From positions 24,891-88,890 of the forward strand of contig NZ_FRBU01000014.1 of assembly GCF_900142695.1 (NCBI RefSeq): a DNA stretch of 64,000 nucleotides, read 5' to 3'. The DNA is from Flavobacterium xanthum (GTDB taxonomy: Bacteria > Bacteroidota > Bacteroidia > Flavobacteriales > Flavobacteriaceae). A program made the translations under genes and the position numbers. Of this stretch, positions 1 to 10,327 are shown piece by piece. A model generated the notes under the pieces. That model worked only from the letters and a program-made list of their open reading frames with translations. It searched no databases and had not been told where the DNA came from. Within the stretch, counting starts at the first letter, position 1; each line of letters starts with the position of its first letter.

Positions 1-1093
<1,093 letters not shown>

Positions 1094-1201
1094 TTATTTT
1101 ATAAAATTTTTGCAAAAATACGAAAAAAATACCGATTTACTGAATTCCAAAAATACATTTTGAGCAGTAAAATTTACGCTCGTTTGTAGTAATTTAAAAA
1201 A

Positions 1202-1231
1202 AATTCCTGTTCGTCGCGACGAACAGGAATT
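1202..1231 (-). terminator. Perfect 15-bp hairpin, terminator of the hexosaminidase transcript
   Basis: The sequence is a perfect palindrome with arms AATTCCTGTTCGTCG and CGACGAACAGGAATT. It is preceded on the plus strand by a run of A (1196-1203), giving a U tract for leftward transcripts. It lies just downstream of the hexosaminidase stop at 1265 and separates it from the ABC-F gene. Confidence 0.8.
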
Positions 1232-1264
1232 CAAATATCTTATTTCAGAAAGCCTGCGTTAACT

Positions 1265-3301
1265 TTATTTTATTTCTACTAATTTTTTCAGACTCGTGTA
1301 AACAGCTAATTCGACATCGGCGGGACTTCTGATATTGCATTTTTCTAATAAATCCTTCATTAAAGTTGGATTTACTTTCTGTTTTTTATCCATTTCAAGT
1401 AAAAGCTGCTCTGCTAAATCACTCAAAATTTGAGACAAAGGCAAAAGGGGCTGTACAAGAGGAGCATTGGTACTTAAAGCAATTAAATCATTATTCATCA
1501 CAACCCATTTCTTAAAAAAGTTAGTCACAGCTCTACTATTAGCAACGGTTTTATTGTCTAGATAGGTATTGACTGTTTCGTTAAAATCCAAAGCCTGAGC
1601 CGCATCGGCATTACAAGCATCCGCAAATAAGGTTAATGGAGAATGCATTCGGTATTTCTTTCCGCCACCGTTGCGTTTGTAATTTTTCAGTGGTTCACAT
1701 AGGTTCGAAAAATCATTCAATGCTCGTGTATCTTGATTGTTGCTGATGTTTCTCAAAATTACTTCTTTGTTTCTAATATGCGTAATTCCGAGTTCTTCTA
1801 ATCGAAAAGAGATAGTTTTCAACCTTTTGCGCAAGCTTTTCATATCAGTCACTTCTGCATTTGACCATAATCGCTCAGCTATTGCGGCGGTTCTTGGCCA
1901 AATTCTCGAATCTATATTTAAAGGTGTTACGAGTTCGCTCCACATCGCTGCTTCGCCTCCTAAAACTCTAGCTTTTTCTTCTGGACTAAGAATGATTTTT
2001 TTAGGTAAGGGATCATTCAAATAATGACTTTCTAAACCCAGCATCAAATCAATGTAATACCCATTAGACAAAACGGTATTGTAACCACTCTTTGCGGCTT
2101 TGATCAAAGCTCCACCAGCTTCTTGACCTTCATTTGTCCCTCTCCAAGCATGTATTATCGCATCTTTAGACATGTTTTCAGTCATTATTTCTTCCCAACC
2201 CATTAATTTCTTGTTGTGTTTCTTCAACATTGGAATCAGCTTCATGTTGAAATACGTTTGCAAATCGTGGTTGTTCATTAAATTATTATCACGCTTGAAT
2301 TTTTGAATAGCGGGGTTGGCATTCCATTCTTTCCCATTGTTTTCGTCACCACCAATATGAAAATAACTACCCGGAAACAGTGGACATACTTCATCAAAAA
2401 TCGAGCTTAAAATTTCATACGTTTTTGGATTTGTTGGGTCTAAAGTTGCATTGAAAATTCCTGAATTTCTTTGTACTTCGTACCTAATTTTGCCTTCGCC
2501 TACTTTACTTCCTATTTCTGGATACGCAGTCAACAATGCCGAAGCATGTCCAGGAACATCAATTTCGGGAATAACCAAAATCCCTCTTTCACCAGCATAT
2601 TGTACAATGTTTTTGATTTCTTCCTGAGTATAAAAATTACCATCTGAGGCCAATTCTGTTAATTTTGGATGATTTTTCAATTGAATTCTCCAACCTTGAT
2701 CATCGGCTAAATGCCAATGAAAAACATTCATTTTCATCGAAGCCATAGCGTCAAGATTTCTTTTAATAACATCAACCGGCTGGAAATGTCGTGCCGCATC
2801 AATCATCAAGCCTCTCCAAGTAAAACGTGGTGAATCTGATATTTCAACAACTGGAAAATAATACGAAGTACTGTTATTTTGAAGCAATTGCAATAAAGTT
2901 TCCAAGCCATGCAAAGCCCCTAAATCATTACTAGCATTAATAATTATTTTATTGGAAGTAACGGTCAACTGATAACTTTCATCTTCGTTAATTTCAATTC
3001 TTCCCTTGCGAAGACAATTAATTTGTAATTCGGCTTCTAGTTTTTCGTTGATCTTCGTTAAAAAGGCTTGCTCCAGAAACAATCCCGTTCTGCCATCTAA
3101 TCTTCGCAGGAAATTAGTAGCGCCAATGAAAATCCGTGGATTAGGGTTTCTCGTGATATTTATCTTAAAATTTTTGCTTAAAGCAAAAGTACCAGTGCCC
3201 AAATTTATGTTTTGAGGCCAAGGCATGAGGTTTAATTGTTCTTCCTTTATCTGAGCATTCGAGATAAAATGTGCCATTAACAAAATTAAAAAGTACTTCA
3301 T
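1265..3301 (-). CDS. Beta-N-acetylhexosaminidase, GH20
   Basis: 678 aa, starting with a signal peptide (MKYFLILLMAHFISNAQ), so exported. The GH20 N-terminal alpha/beta domain covers roughly residues 20-150 (LNLMPWPQ..., LHGLETLLQLL) and the TIM barrel 155-500, with RGLMIDAARHF, HWHLADDQGWRI and the catalytic pair Asp319-Glu320 in FHIGGDEN. In this family the Glu is the general acid and the Asp orients the substrate acetamido group. It removes terminal GlcNAc/GalNAc from chito-oligosaccharides or glycans. The residues after about 520 form an extra C-terminal helical region. It lies 24 bp downstream of the NagB/PIG-L gene on the same strand, so the two are probably cotranscribed for amino-sugar use. 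Confidence 0.95.
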   Translation of the reverse strand: MKYFLILLMAHFISNAQIKEEQLNLMPWPQNINLGTGTFALSKNFKINITRNPNPRIFIGATNFLRRLDGRTGLFLEQAFLTKINEKLEAELQINCLRKGRIEINEDESYQLTVTSNKIIINASNDLGALHGLETLLQLLQNNSTSYYFPVVEISDSPRFTWRGLMIDAARHFQPVDVIKRNLDAMASMKMNVFHWHLADDQGWRIQLKNHPKLTELASDGNFYTQEEIKNIVQYAGERGILVIPEIDVPGHASALLTAYPEIGSKVGEGKIRYEVQRNSGIFNATLDPTNPKTYEILSSIFDEVCPLFPGSYFHIGGDENNGKEWNANPAIQKFKRDNNLMNNHDLQTYFNMKLIPMLKKHNKKLMGWEEIMTENMSKDAIIHAWRGTNEGQEAGGALIKAAKSGYNTVLSNGYYIDLMLGLESHYLNDPLPKKIILSPEEKARVLGGEAAMWSELVTPLNIDSRIWPRTAAIAERLWSNAEVTDMKSLRKRLKTISFRLEELGITHIRNKEVILRNISNNQDTRALNDFSNLCEPLKNYKRNGGGKKYRMHSPLTLFADACNADAAQALDFNETVNTYLDNKTVANSRAVTNFFKKWVVMNNDLIALSTNAPLVQPLLPLSQILSDLAEQLLLEMDKKQKVNPTLMKDLLEKCNIRSPADVELAVYTSLKKLVEIK

Positions 3302-3325
3302 AACTAATAGGTATTCAAAAAAAAT

Positions 3326-5263
3326 TTAATAATCAAAACGTTTAAAAGCCTCGATAGCCTCATATTCAGCTAAGCCTAAATCATCATACAATTTTGCTGT
3401 ATGCTTATTGCGTTCTTCGGCGCGCACCCAAAATTCTCTAGAATCATTGCCTTGAAACATCACCCGATCTTTTTGGGATTGATGGTACAAAATAGCGTGT
3501 CTTTTCAGCATAACTTCCTCAGGACTTAGCGGAACAGCCATATCTATTTCATGAATTTCCCACTCATGCCAAGCGCCCCGATACAGCCATAACCAACAAT
3601 CGTTCATAAAAGGTTGAACTTTCAAAGCGGCCATTGCAGCAAAAATTGCGTTAAGGCAAACTTCATGTGTTCCGTGCGGATCGGCAAGGTCACCCGCAGC
3701 AAAAACCTGATGCGGTTTTATTTTTTCGATAATTGCTTTCACAATTGCGATATCCTCAATACTTATTGGATTCTTTTTTATTAGTCCTGTCTCGTAAAAA
3801 GGCATATCTAGAAAATGAATATTCGACTCTTTCAAGCCTATGTATCGCACTGCAGCATGGGATTCACGCCGTCTTATAAGTCCTTTTAGTCTGCGAACTT
3901 CTAAACAATCCATTTGGTTTTCTGACTTGTTATTCAAGAAATCAATTACGGATTCAAAATTAATTTTAGACTCATCACTACCCACAAAGTCTTTGCCTAC
4001 TTCCGCATATTTTAAAGCCTCTTCGTCAGTAACTGCTATGTTTCCTGAAGTTTGATATACTACATGAATATCATGTCCTTGCTTTATGAGTTTTGAAAAA
4101 GTACCTCCCATGGAAATCACATCATCATCAGGATGCGGACTGAATAGAATGATTCGCTTTATAGCTGGATTTGCTCTCTCGGGTCTTTTTGAATCGTCTT
4201 TATTAGGCTTTCCTCCAGGCCATCCGGTTATGGTATGTTGCAAAACGTTGAACATAGTAATATTTAAATCGTATGCGGATCCTTCTAAAGCAAGCAAATC
4301 AGACATGCCGTTATTGTTGTAGTCTCTATCAGTCAGTTTTAATATGGATCGATTGGTTTTTAAACACAACCAAACAATCGCTTTACATTTAAGTTCTACG
4401 GTCCAATTGCAGTCTTGAACGAGCCACGGCGTTTTAAAACGGGTTAGCTCTGAAGCCGCTGATTGATCCAAAACAAAAGTAGTATTAGTATGGTTTTGTA
4501 AAAAAGTCGCTGGAATTTCTGAGCTTATCTCGCCTTGCGTTGTTCTATTAATAATATCGGCTTTATTTTGGCCCCAAGCCATCAAAACAATTCTTTTAGA
4601 TTTAAGAATAGTTGAAACACCCATGGTAATGGCTCTTTTTGGGACGTTTTCGATTCCATTAAAATCAGATGAAGCATCCACTTTTGTTATATGATCTAAA
4701 GTTATTATTCGGGTACCCGAATTTATATGAGAACCAGGTTCGTTAAAGCCCACATGACCCGTGCGACCAATTCCTAACAACTGAAAATCAAGTCCACCAG
4801 CATTTTTTATTTCATTTTCATAGGCGATACAATAGTCTTTCAGTGCATCGATTGGCACTATACCGTCTGGAATATTAATATTTTCAGGTTTAATATCGAT
4901 ATGAATGAACAAATGCTCGTGCATAAAATAATGATAACTATGATGATTCTCCTTCTTCAAAGCATAGTATTCATCCAAATTAAAAGTAACGACATTGCTA
5001 AAACTAAGGTTCTCTTCGCGATGCATACGAACCAATTCTTCATAAACCTTAATGGGAGATGAACCTGTAGCCAAGCCAAGCACACAAATTTTATTTTGAG
5101 ACCGTTTAGAAGCAATCAATTGAGCGATTTCCTGCGCAACTAGTATTGATGCTTCTGAAGCAGTATTGAAAATTTCAATATGAATTTTTTCAAATCGTGT
5201 TTCTTCAAATTTTCCGGCACTTTCATAACTAATATCTCTTTTTATTTCTGGAGCAATTTTCAT
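3326..5263 (-). CDS. nagB: Glucosamine-6-phosphate deaminase fused to a PIG-L/LmbE-type deacetylase domain
   Basis: 645 aa. Residues ~25-290 are a NagB/6-phosphogluconolactonase-type domain (LGLATGSSP, FNLDEYY near 95-100, GRTGHVGFNEPGS at 166-178). Residues ~365-640 are a PIG-L/LmbE-type domain (FSPHPDDDVISMGG at 374-387, AAGDLADPHGTHEVC). NagB converts glucosamine-6-P to fructose-6-P and ammonia; PIG-L enzymes are zinc N-deacetylases, so the fusion could deacetylate and deaminate successive amino-sugar intermediates (inference). The usual Asp of the GxGxDGHxxFNEP motif is Thr168 here. Such long fused forms are known in Bacteroidota. It is divergent from the sugar permease at 5617 and followed by the GH20 gene. 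Confidence 0.9.
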   Translation of the reverse strand: MKIAPEIKRDISYESAGKFEETRFEKIHIEIFNTASEASILVAQEIAQLIASKRSQNKICVLGLATGSSPIKVYEELVRMHREENLSFSNVVTFNLDEYYALKKENHHSYHYFMHEHLFIHIDIKPENINIPDGIVPIDALKDYCIAYENEIKNAGGLDFQLLGIGRTGHVGFNEPGSHINSGTRIITLDHITKVDASSDFNGIENVPKRAITMGVSTILKSKRIVLMAWGQNKADIINRTTQGEISSEIPATFLQNHTNTTFVLDQSAASELTRFKTPWLVQDCNWTVELKCKAIVWLCLKTNRSILKLTDRDYNNNGMSDLLALEGSAYDLNITMFNVLQHTITGWPGGKPNKDDSKRPERANPAIKRIILFSPHPDDDVISMGGTFSKLIKQGHDIHVVYQTSGNIAVTDEEALKYAEVGKDFVGSDESKINFESVIDFLNNKSENQMDCLEVRRLKGLIRRRESHAAVRYIGLKESNIHFLDMPFYETGLIKKNPISIEDIAIVKAIIEKIKPHQVFAAGDLADPHGTHEVCLNAIFAAMAALKVQPFMNDCWLWLYRGAWHEWEIHEIDMAVPLSPEEVMLKRHAILYHQSQKDRVMFQGNDSREFWVRAEERNKHTAKLYDDLGLAEYEAIEAFKRFDY

Positions 5264-5616
5264 ATCCTGTTTTTAAAACTGATTTATAAAGATAGCTTAT
5301 TTTAAAATAGCTAGTAAAAATCAATCCAAAACAAATGAATAACCAACTTGTCGGCCTAAAATTTTATTAAATAACAAAAATAAGACTCTTTTTTCACCAA
5401 TTAAAAATAGATCGAACCTCTTATCCAAATCCTCTCTGTTTCAGAATGAGCAAAAAGTTTGAAAAAAAAGCAGGTATTTTAAACAAAAATTGGTTATTCA
5501 ATAATTCTAACAATATTTAGTCTAAATTATTTTTTTTTAATTTACTTAACAAATATATTTACGGTCTTACAGCGATAAAAAGTATTTTTTCAATAATCAT
5601 TAACCACTTTATACTT
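5264..5616. promoter_or_regulatory. Divergent intergenic region between nagB fusion and sugar permease
   Basis: 353 bp of AT-rich DNA with no credible ORF. It must hold the promoters of both divergent genes. Candidate -7 boxes are TATATTTG on the minus strand at 5550-5557 and TATATTTA on the plus strand at 5554-5561; they overlap. Neither has a good TTG at -33, and I see no clear palindromic operator, so the boxes are tentative. Confidence 0.4.
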
Positions 5617-7278
5617 ATGAATTCAGAACAAACAAAGTCCAATAATTCCGCGCTTTATACGCTTATAACCGTATTTTTCTTTTGGGGTTTTATTGGAGCT
5701 TCAAACGGAATATTTATTCCATTTTGCAAAGCTAAATTTGGATTAGATCAATTTCAAAGTCAACTGATTGATTTTGCTTTTTATGGCGCTTATTACATTG
5801 GTGCTTTATTGCTTTTTATTTTTAGTAGTATTGCTAAAAAAGACATTCTAAACGGTTGGGGATTCAAAAAAGGAATTATTTATGGCTTGTTGGTCAGCAC
5901 ATTTGGGGCTGTACTTATGATAATTGCAGTTACACAAGGAAGTTATTTGTTCATACTTGGCGCTTTATTTATTGTTGCACTTGGTTTTTCATTACAACAA
6001 ACATCGGCACAACCTTTTGCAGCATCTCTGGGTGAGCCACATTCTGCTTCAAGCCGACTAAATCTTGCTGGAGGTATCAACTCGTTAGGAACCACAATAG
6101 GCCCGATCGTAGTTTCTATTGCTCTATTTGGTGTTATTGCAGGTGTAAATATTGAAGAATATGCTCAAAAACCAGATTCATTGGATTCCATGAGAATTCT
6201 TTATGTTTTTGTAGGAGGACTATTTTTATTGGCAGCTGCCTTATTTCAATTTTCTAAAAAATTGCCATCTGGAAAAAGTGATCCTACTTTTGAAACGGCG
6301 AATAAAGCAATGAAAACCTTAATTGCCATCACTGTAATATTGGTTGCCATTTTTGCTTACATCTTTTCTCGTTATGAAGAGCCTGAATTTATCACTCGTT
6401 TTATAGAGAACAAAGAAAAAGATTACTTAGGATTAGCGTTAACGGTTTCAACACTTTTAGTAGTAGTAATTGGTTTATTGTTTGCCAATACAACCGCTCA
6501 AAAAAATCCTGAAGGATGGGGAGCTATGAAATACCCCCAATTAGTATTGGGAATGCTAGCCCTTTTTGCTTACGTTGGTGTCGAAGTTACGATAGGGAGT
6601 AATCTAGGTGAATTGCTAGTTACTGCTGATTTTGGTTCAATTTCAGGTCCAGCTTTAGCACCCTACATGTCTATGTATTGGGGAAGTTTAATGATTGGGC
6701 GTTGGGCAGGAGCCATTACGGTTTTTAACCCATCATCACAATTAAAGAAAATTTTACTTATCGTAGTTCCTTATGTTGCATTTGGAGTAGTTTTAGCGGC
6801 AAACGCTATTTCTGGACAAGATGTAACCCCTTTATACGCGTATGCTTTTGTAATTTTGTTCCAAATCGCTGGTTTCTTTTTAGGAAAAGACCAACCGTCA
6901 AGAACCTTAATGATTTTTGGTATAATGGGAATGACAGCCATGCTTATTGGATTATTTACTACCGGAACAATTGCAATTTTTGCTTTTATGAGCGGTGGTT
7001 TATTCTTAAGTATCATGTGGCCGTCTATCTTCTCTTTAGCCATTGCAGGTTTAGGAAAATACACATCACAAGGTTCTGCCTTTTTGGTGATGATGATTTT
7101 AGGTGGTGGAATTATCCCGCCATTACAAGGAAAATTAGCGGATATCATCGGAATTCATACGTCTTACTTTATTCCTGTTTTATGTTTCGCTTTCATCGCA
7201 TTCTACGGATGGAAAGTAATTGGAATTTTAGAAAAACAAGGAATCGGAAAAGAAATAGAAGTGGGTGGAGCACACTAA
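5617..7278 (+). CDS. MFS sugar permease, FucP/GluP-like, probable amino-sugar transporter
   Basis: 553 aa, strongly hydrophobic with about 12 or more predicted membrane segments. It opens with [24 protein letters not shown] and has [18 protein letters not shown] and [18 protein letters not shown], typical of the fucose:H+ symporter/NagP group of the major facilitator superfamily. It is longer than the usual ~430 aa because of added hydrophobic material around residues 230-300. The location opposite the nagB fusion and GH20 genes suggests uptake of GlcNAc or a related sugar across the inner membrane (inference from context). The start follows the AT-rich divergent region. It converges on the transaldolase gene with a shared terminator. 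Confidence 0.88.
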   Translation: MNSEQTKSNNSALYTLITVFFFWGFIGASNGIFIPFCKAKFGLDQFQSQLIDFAFYGAYYIGALLLFIFSSIAKKDILNGWGFKKGIIYGLLVSTFGAVLMIIAVTQGSYLFILGALFIVALGFSLQQTSAQPFAASLGEPHSASSRLNLAGGINSLGTTIGPIVVSIALFGVIAGVNIEEYAQKPDSLDSMRILYVFVGGLFLLAAALFQFSKKLPSGKSDPTFETANKAMKTLIAITVILVAIFAYIFSRYEEPEFITRFIENKEKDYLGLALTVSTLLVVVIGLLFANTTAQKNPEGWGAMKYPQLVLGMLALFAYVGVEVTIGSNLGELLVTADFGSISGPALAPYMSMYWGSLMIGRWAGAITVFNPSSQLKKILLIVVPYVAFGVVLAANAISGQDVTPLYAYAFVILFQIAGFFLGKDQPSRTLMIFGIMGMTAMLIGLFTTGTIAIFAFMSGGLFLSIMWPSIFSLAIAGLGKYTSQGSAFLVMMILGGGIIPPLQGKLADIIGIHTSYFIPVLCFAFIAFYGWKVIGILEKQGIGKEIEVGGAH

Positions 7279-7312
7279 TTTCAACACAAACTAACCAAAA
7301 CCAAACCAACAA

Positions 7313-7346
7313 AAAATCCCATTCGCCGCGGCGAATGGGATTTTTT
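7313..7346. terminator. Bidirectional terminator between permease and transaldolase
   Basis: Arms ATCCCATTCGCCG and CGGCGAATGGGAT form a perfect hairpin flanked by A runs on the left and T runs on the right, so it can stop transcription from both convergent genes. Confidence 0.85.
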
Positions 7347-7385
7347 TATTTAACTGAGACTAAAAACTGCTCACTGAAAACTTTT

Positions 7386-8042
7386 TTATTTATTTCCTTT
7401 TTCGAAATCAGCTACAAACTGCGCCAATCCAATATCAGTCAAAGGGTGTTTCAACAATCCGTAAATAGCTGAAAGTGGTCCAGTCATCACATCAGCACCA
7501 ATTTTTGCACAGTTTACAATATGCATGGTGTGACGTACTGAAGCCGCAAGAATTTGAGTTTCATAACCGTAATTATCATAAATTAATCTGATTTCTTCAA
7601 TCAAAGCCAAACCATCTGTAGATACATCATCCAAACGACCGATGAACGGAGAAACGTAAGTAGCTCCCGCTTTTGCAGCTAATAAAGCCTGTCCAGCAGA
7701 GAATACTAACGTTACATTCGTTTTAATTCCTTTGTCCGAAAAGTATTTAGCCGCCATCACTCCTTCTTTAGTCATAGGCAATTTCACAACGATTTGCTCG
7801 TGTAAATCCGCTAATTCTTCGCCTTCTTTAATCATTCCGTCGTAATCCAAAGCATTAACTTCGGCACTTACATCACCATCAACTAGGTTACAAATGTCAA
7901 CATAATGCTTCAAAATGCTGTTTTTACCTGTAATTCCCTCTTTAGCCATCAACGAAGGATTGGTTGTAACGCCATCCAAAACGCCTAATGCCTGTGCTTC
8001 CTTAATCTGAGCTAAATTAGCCGTGTCAATAAAAAATTTCAT
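7386..8042 (-). CDS. fsa: Fructose-6-phosphate aldolase / small transaldolase (TalC type)
   Basis: 218 aa, the length of the short transaldolase subfamily. It begins [16 protein letters not shown] and has [12 protein letters not shown], the Schiff-base lysine region [31 protein letters not shown] and ILAASVRH. It is a cytosolic TIM-barrel enzyme acting on C3/C6/C7 sugar phosphates. Whether it is a transaldolase or a fructose-6-P aldolase cannot be told from sequence alone. It lies downstream of the SDR gene on the same strand but is separated from it by a structured 127-bp spacer. Confidence 0.92.
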   Translation of the reverse strand: MKFFIDTANLAQIKEAQALGVLDGVTTNPSLMAKEGITGKNSILKHYVDICNLVDGDVSAEVNALDYDGMIKEGEELADLHEQIVVKLPMTKEGVMAAKYFSDKGIKTNVTLVFSAGQALLAAKAGATYVSPFIGRLDDVSTDGLALIEEIRLIYDNYGYETQILAASVRHTMHIVNCAKIGADVMTGPLSAIYGLLKHPLTDIGLAQFVADFEKGNK

Positions 8043-8085
8043 AGTATTTATATATTTAATTGTGTGTGTTTTTTATTTGTGCGTG

Positions 8086-8167
8086 ACCACAAGGGTCAGG
8101 CTTTTCGCTGTATCCTCGCTAAAAAGCGAGGGATGCCGCTACAATCCTTCACGCAAATACGGTGCAA
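8086..8167 (-). repeat. Structured intergenic element with a GC-rich stem-loop
   Basis: In an otherwise AT-rich spacer there is a compact GC-richer block. It contains a hairpin with arms CCTCGCT (8114-8120) and AGCGAGG (8125-8131) around an AAAA loop, flanked on the minus strand by GTAGCGGCATCC upstream and GATACAGCGAAAAGCC downstream. From memory, elements with this GGCATCC-stem-GATACAGCG layout recur between genes in flavobacterial chromosomes; I see one copy in this window and cannot verify the family. Confidence 0.5.
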
Positions 8168-8169
8168 AA

Positions 8170-8973
8170 TTACAATTTATAATGGTTCATCAGCATTTTT
8201 TCATATACTTTATCAGGCAAAATTCTCTTCAAAACAATGGAGATTTTTTGCATAAAAGCACCCACTTTGTAGTGAATTTTAGGTTCCGGAGTTTGGATAA
8301 TCTGATAGACCGCTTCGGCCATTTCATTTGGATTACTGCCACTATCCACATGTTCATCCATTGTTTTCAACGTATTTCCGTACGGAGTTTCGTAAGCTGA
8401 ACCTTTTATAACCGGAGCATGAAAACGTCCCGCAGCAATATTTGTTGCAAAATCACCTGGCGCTACATTTGTTATATGGATTCCAAGAGATTTAACTTCC
8501 ATTCGCAAGGCTTCAGTTATGAGTTCAAGTGCGCCTTTTGAAGCGGAATAAATACTTCGATAGGGCAAACCCATATAACCTGCAATGGACGTCACGTTAA
8601 TAATTAATCCTGATTTTTGAGTACGCATTTGTGGCAATACGGATTTCATTACTTCGATTGGACCAAAAAGATTAGTCTCAAAATTATTTTTAATCTCTTG
8701 CATTGGAATTTCTTCCAATGGCCCTGTTATCCCTACACCCGCATTATTGATCACTACATCTAATCTTCCAGCAGTCGCAATCACTTTGGCAACAGCCGCA
8801 TGAATCGAGTCTGCATCCCTAACATCCAAAGCCACTAAAGGAAAAACCGAATTCAAGATTCGCTCCGGATTCCTGCTGGTTCCATACACAACAAAACCTT
8901 TATGATGTAAAAACTCCCCAATAGATTTCCCTATTCCCGAAGAACCTCCTGTAATTAGAACTACTTTATTCAT
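8170..8973 (-). CDS. Short-chain dehydrogenase/reductase (classical SDR)
   Basis: 267 aa Rossmann enzyme. The N-terminal cofactor motif is TGGSSGIGKSIGEFL (TGxxxGxG), followed by NNAGVG, NVTSIAGYMG with the catalytic Ser, and YRSIYSASKGALE with Tyr and Lys. The TGTSRNP segment after beta-2 suggests NADP(H) preference. The substrate is not apparent. It is the first gene leftward of the SRP RNA gene, beyond that gene's terminator, so it probably has its own promoter between about 8974 and 9006 or reads through. Confidence 0.9.
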   Translation of the reverse strand: MNKVVLITGGSSGIGKSIGEFLHHKGFVVYGTSRNPERILNSVFPLVALDVRDADSIHAAVAKVIATAGRLDVVINNAGVGITGPLEEIPMQEIKNNFETNLFGPIEVMKSVLPQMRTQKSGLIINVTSIAGYMGLPYRSIYSASKGALELITEALRMEVKSLGIHITNVAPGDFATNIAAGRFHAPVIKGSAYETPYGNTLKTMDEHVDSGSNPNEMAEAVYQIIQTPEPKIHYKVGAFMQKISIVLKRILPDKVYEKMLMNHYKL

Positions 8974-9006
8974 GTTTCTTGCTGTTTGTGATACGAAAGG
9001 TCCAAA

Positions 9007-9033
9007 AATAAAAAAATCCTCCCGAAGGAAGAC
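9007..9033 (-). terminator. Terminator downstream of the SRP RNA gene
   Basis: On the minus strand TCTTCC-TTCG-GGAGGA forms a hairpin with a UUCG loop (9017-9032), followed by a run of seven or more T. It lies between the SRP RNA gene and the SDR gene. Confidence 0.75.
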
Positions 9034-9060
9034 TACTTATTATTTTGAATTTAAAAAAAA

Positions 9061-9156
9061 TGGCAAGCGACCTACATCGCATCGCTCAACCGCTTACCCT
9101 TGCTATGTTCCCATCCTGGGGGAGTCTGCAGGAGCTGATCGTGTAGGACTTGCCGG
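9061..9156 (-). ncRNA. ffs: Signal recognition particle RNA, bacterial small type (4.5S-like)
   Basis: On the minus strand the RNA starts GGCAAGTCCTACA and ends TGTAGGTCGCTTGCC, which pair as a closing helix. The apex reads CAGG-ATG-GGAA-CAT-AGCA: the conserved SRP symmetric loop (CAGG opposite AGCA), a short stem and a GGAA tetraloop, the Ffh-binding domain. The length of about 95 nt fits the small bacterial SRP RNA. A promoter lies directly upstream and a hairpin terminator downstream. The RNA works with Ffh in cotranslational membrane targeting. Confidence 0.9.
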
Positions 9157-9158
9157 TG

Positions 9159-9188
9159 CAAATATACAATCTTTTTATATTTTTGCAA
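9159..9188 (-). promoter_or_regulatory. Promoter of the SRP RNA gene (TTG-N19-TATATTTG)
   Basis: On the minus strand TTG at 9188-9186 is followed by exactly 19 nt and then TATATTTG at 9166-9159. The RNA 5' end implied by the closing helix (9154) lies four nucleotides after the box. This matches the Bacteroidota sigma-A consensus TTG-N19-TAnnTTTG. Confidence 0.85.
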
Positions 9189-9242
9189 GAGCTTTATTCA
9201 TTAAAAATATCGTTGTATATTGGGGTATTCAAAATCCAAACT

Positions 9243-10316
9243 ATGAGAAATTATAACTTCCTATCTATCATTTTATTAGGAATCACTTTAGCCAATTGTA
9301 ACCAGATAAAAAAAGGCGAAAATACTTCATTCACCTTTGATAATTCAAAATTTAAGGAACAATACAAGCCACAAGAAGCGCTTTCTTTGGAAATTTTGAA
9401 CCTAAAAGAACAAACAGTAGACAGCATTATTTATTTTGTAAATGATAAAAAAATAGCTTCTAAAAAGGGCTTGGACAAAGTAACTTTTGAATTAAAAGAC
9501 CAAAAACTAGGTTATCAAAACCTAAAAGCATTGGTGTATTTTGGAGGACAAAATTCAGAAGCTACCGCTAGAGTAGAATTAGTTTCTGACATCCAACCCA
9601 AATTATTAAATTATACAATTGTAAATACTTATCCCCACGACATTGAAGCCTACACACAAGGTTTAGAATTTTATCGAGATACCCTTTATGAAGGAACAGG
9701 AAACGGCTCAGGTCCATCTGGAAAAAGAGGGGTCTCTAGCTTACGAAAAACCAATTATAAAACGGGCGAAGTTTATAAAAAAGTAACATTAGCAGATCAA
9801 TATTTTGGCGAGGGAATTACAATTCTGAAAAATAAAATATACCAATTGACATGGCAAAATAATGAAGGGTACGTGTACAACGCAGATACTTTCAAAAAAG
9901 AAAAGACTTTTACCTATTTTAAGCCAATGGAAGGTTGGGGATTAACAAACGATGGAGAAAACTTGTATCAATCTGATGGTTCTGAAAAAATTTGGATTAT
10001 CGATCCAACTACTTTTAAAGAAAGAGACTTTATCAATATTTACTCCTTTGAATCAAAAATAAAATCTATAAACGAACTCGAATGGATTGACGGCAAAATT
10101 TATGGGAATGTGTACCAAAAAGATGCGATTGCTGTTATCAATCCAAAAAATGGTGCTGTAGAAGCAATTATCAATCTTGCGGATTTAAAGAAAAAAATAA
10201 CTCAGTTACCGGATACGGATGTCCTAAACGGAATTGCCTATAATCCAAAGACAAAAACTATTTTTGTAACAGGAAAGAACTGGGATAAAATGTTTGAAAT
10301 TAAAGTTTCAGAGTAA
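9243..10316 (+). CDS. Glutaminyl-peptide cyclotransferase, lipoprotein
   Basis: 357 aa from the ATG at 9243; I chose this start because it gives MRNYNFLSIILLGITLANC, a lipoprotein signal peptide with a lipobox Cys, while earlier in-frame codons lie in the SRP promoter region. The C-terminal ~230 residues match the bacterial glutaminyl cyclase beta-propeller (YPHDIEAYTQGLEFYRDTLYEGTG, YKTGEVYKKV, WIDGKIYGNVYQKD, LNGIAYNPKTKTIFVTGKNW). The family cyclises N-terminal Gln to pyroglutamate on exported proteins. The N-terminal ~120 residues form an extra Ig-like region seen in Bacteroidota members. hutI starts 11 bp downstream, so the two are probably cotranscribed. Confidence 0.88.
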   Translation: MRNYNFLSIILLGITLANCNQIKKGENTSFTFDNSKFKEQYKPQEALSLEILNLKEQTVDSIIYFVNDKKIASKKGLDKVTFELKDQKLGYQNLKALVYFGGQNSEATARVELVSDIQPKLLNYTIVNTYPHDIEAYTQGLEFYRDTLYEGTGNGSGPSGKRGVSSLRKTNYKTGEVYKKVTLADQYFGEGITILKNKIYQLTWQNNEGYVYNADTFKKEKTFTYFKPMEGWGLTNDGENLYQSDGSEKIWIIDPTTFKERDFINIYSFESKIKSINELEWIDGKIYGNVYQKDAIAVINPKNGAVEAIINLADLKKKITQLPDTDVLNGIAYNPKTKTIFVTGKNWDKMFEIKVSE

Positions 10317-10327
10317 TTTTTCTTCAA

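Noticed and set aside
6771..7148. Open frame of 125 codons on the minus strand inside the MFS permease
   Set aside because: Antisense shadow of a clear membrane-protein gene; composition and lack of start context do not support it.
7017..7472. Open frame of 151 codons on the plus strand overlapping the permease end, the terminator and the transaldolase
   Set aside because: It crosses a strong hairpin terminator and is out of frame with both real genes.
8023..8400. Plus-strand open frame of 125 codons across the structured element and SDR gene
   Set aside because: Antisense to the SDR and passes through the GC-rich stem; no ribosome site or conserved motif.
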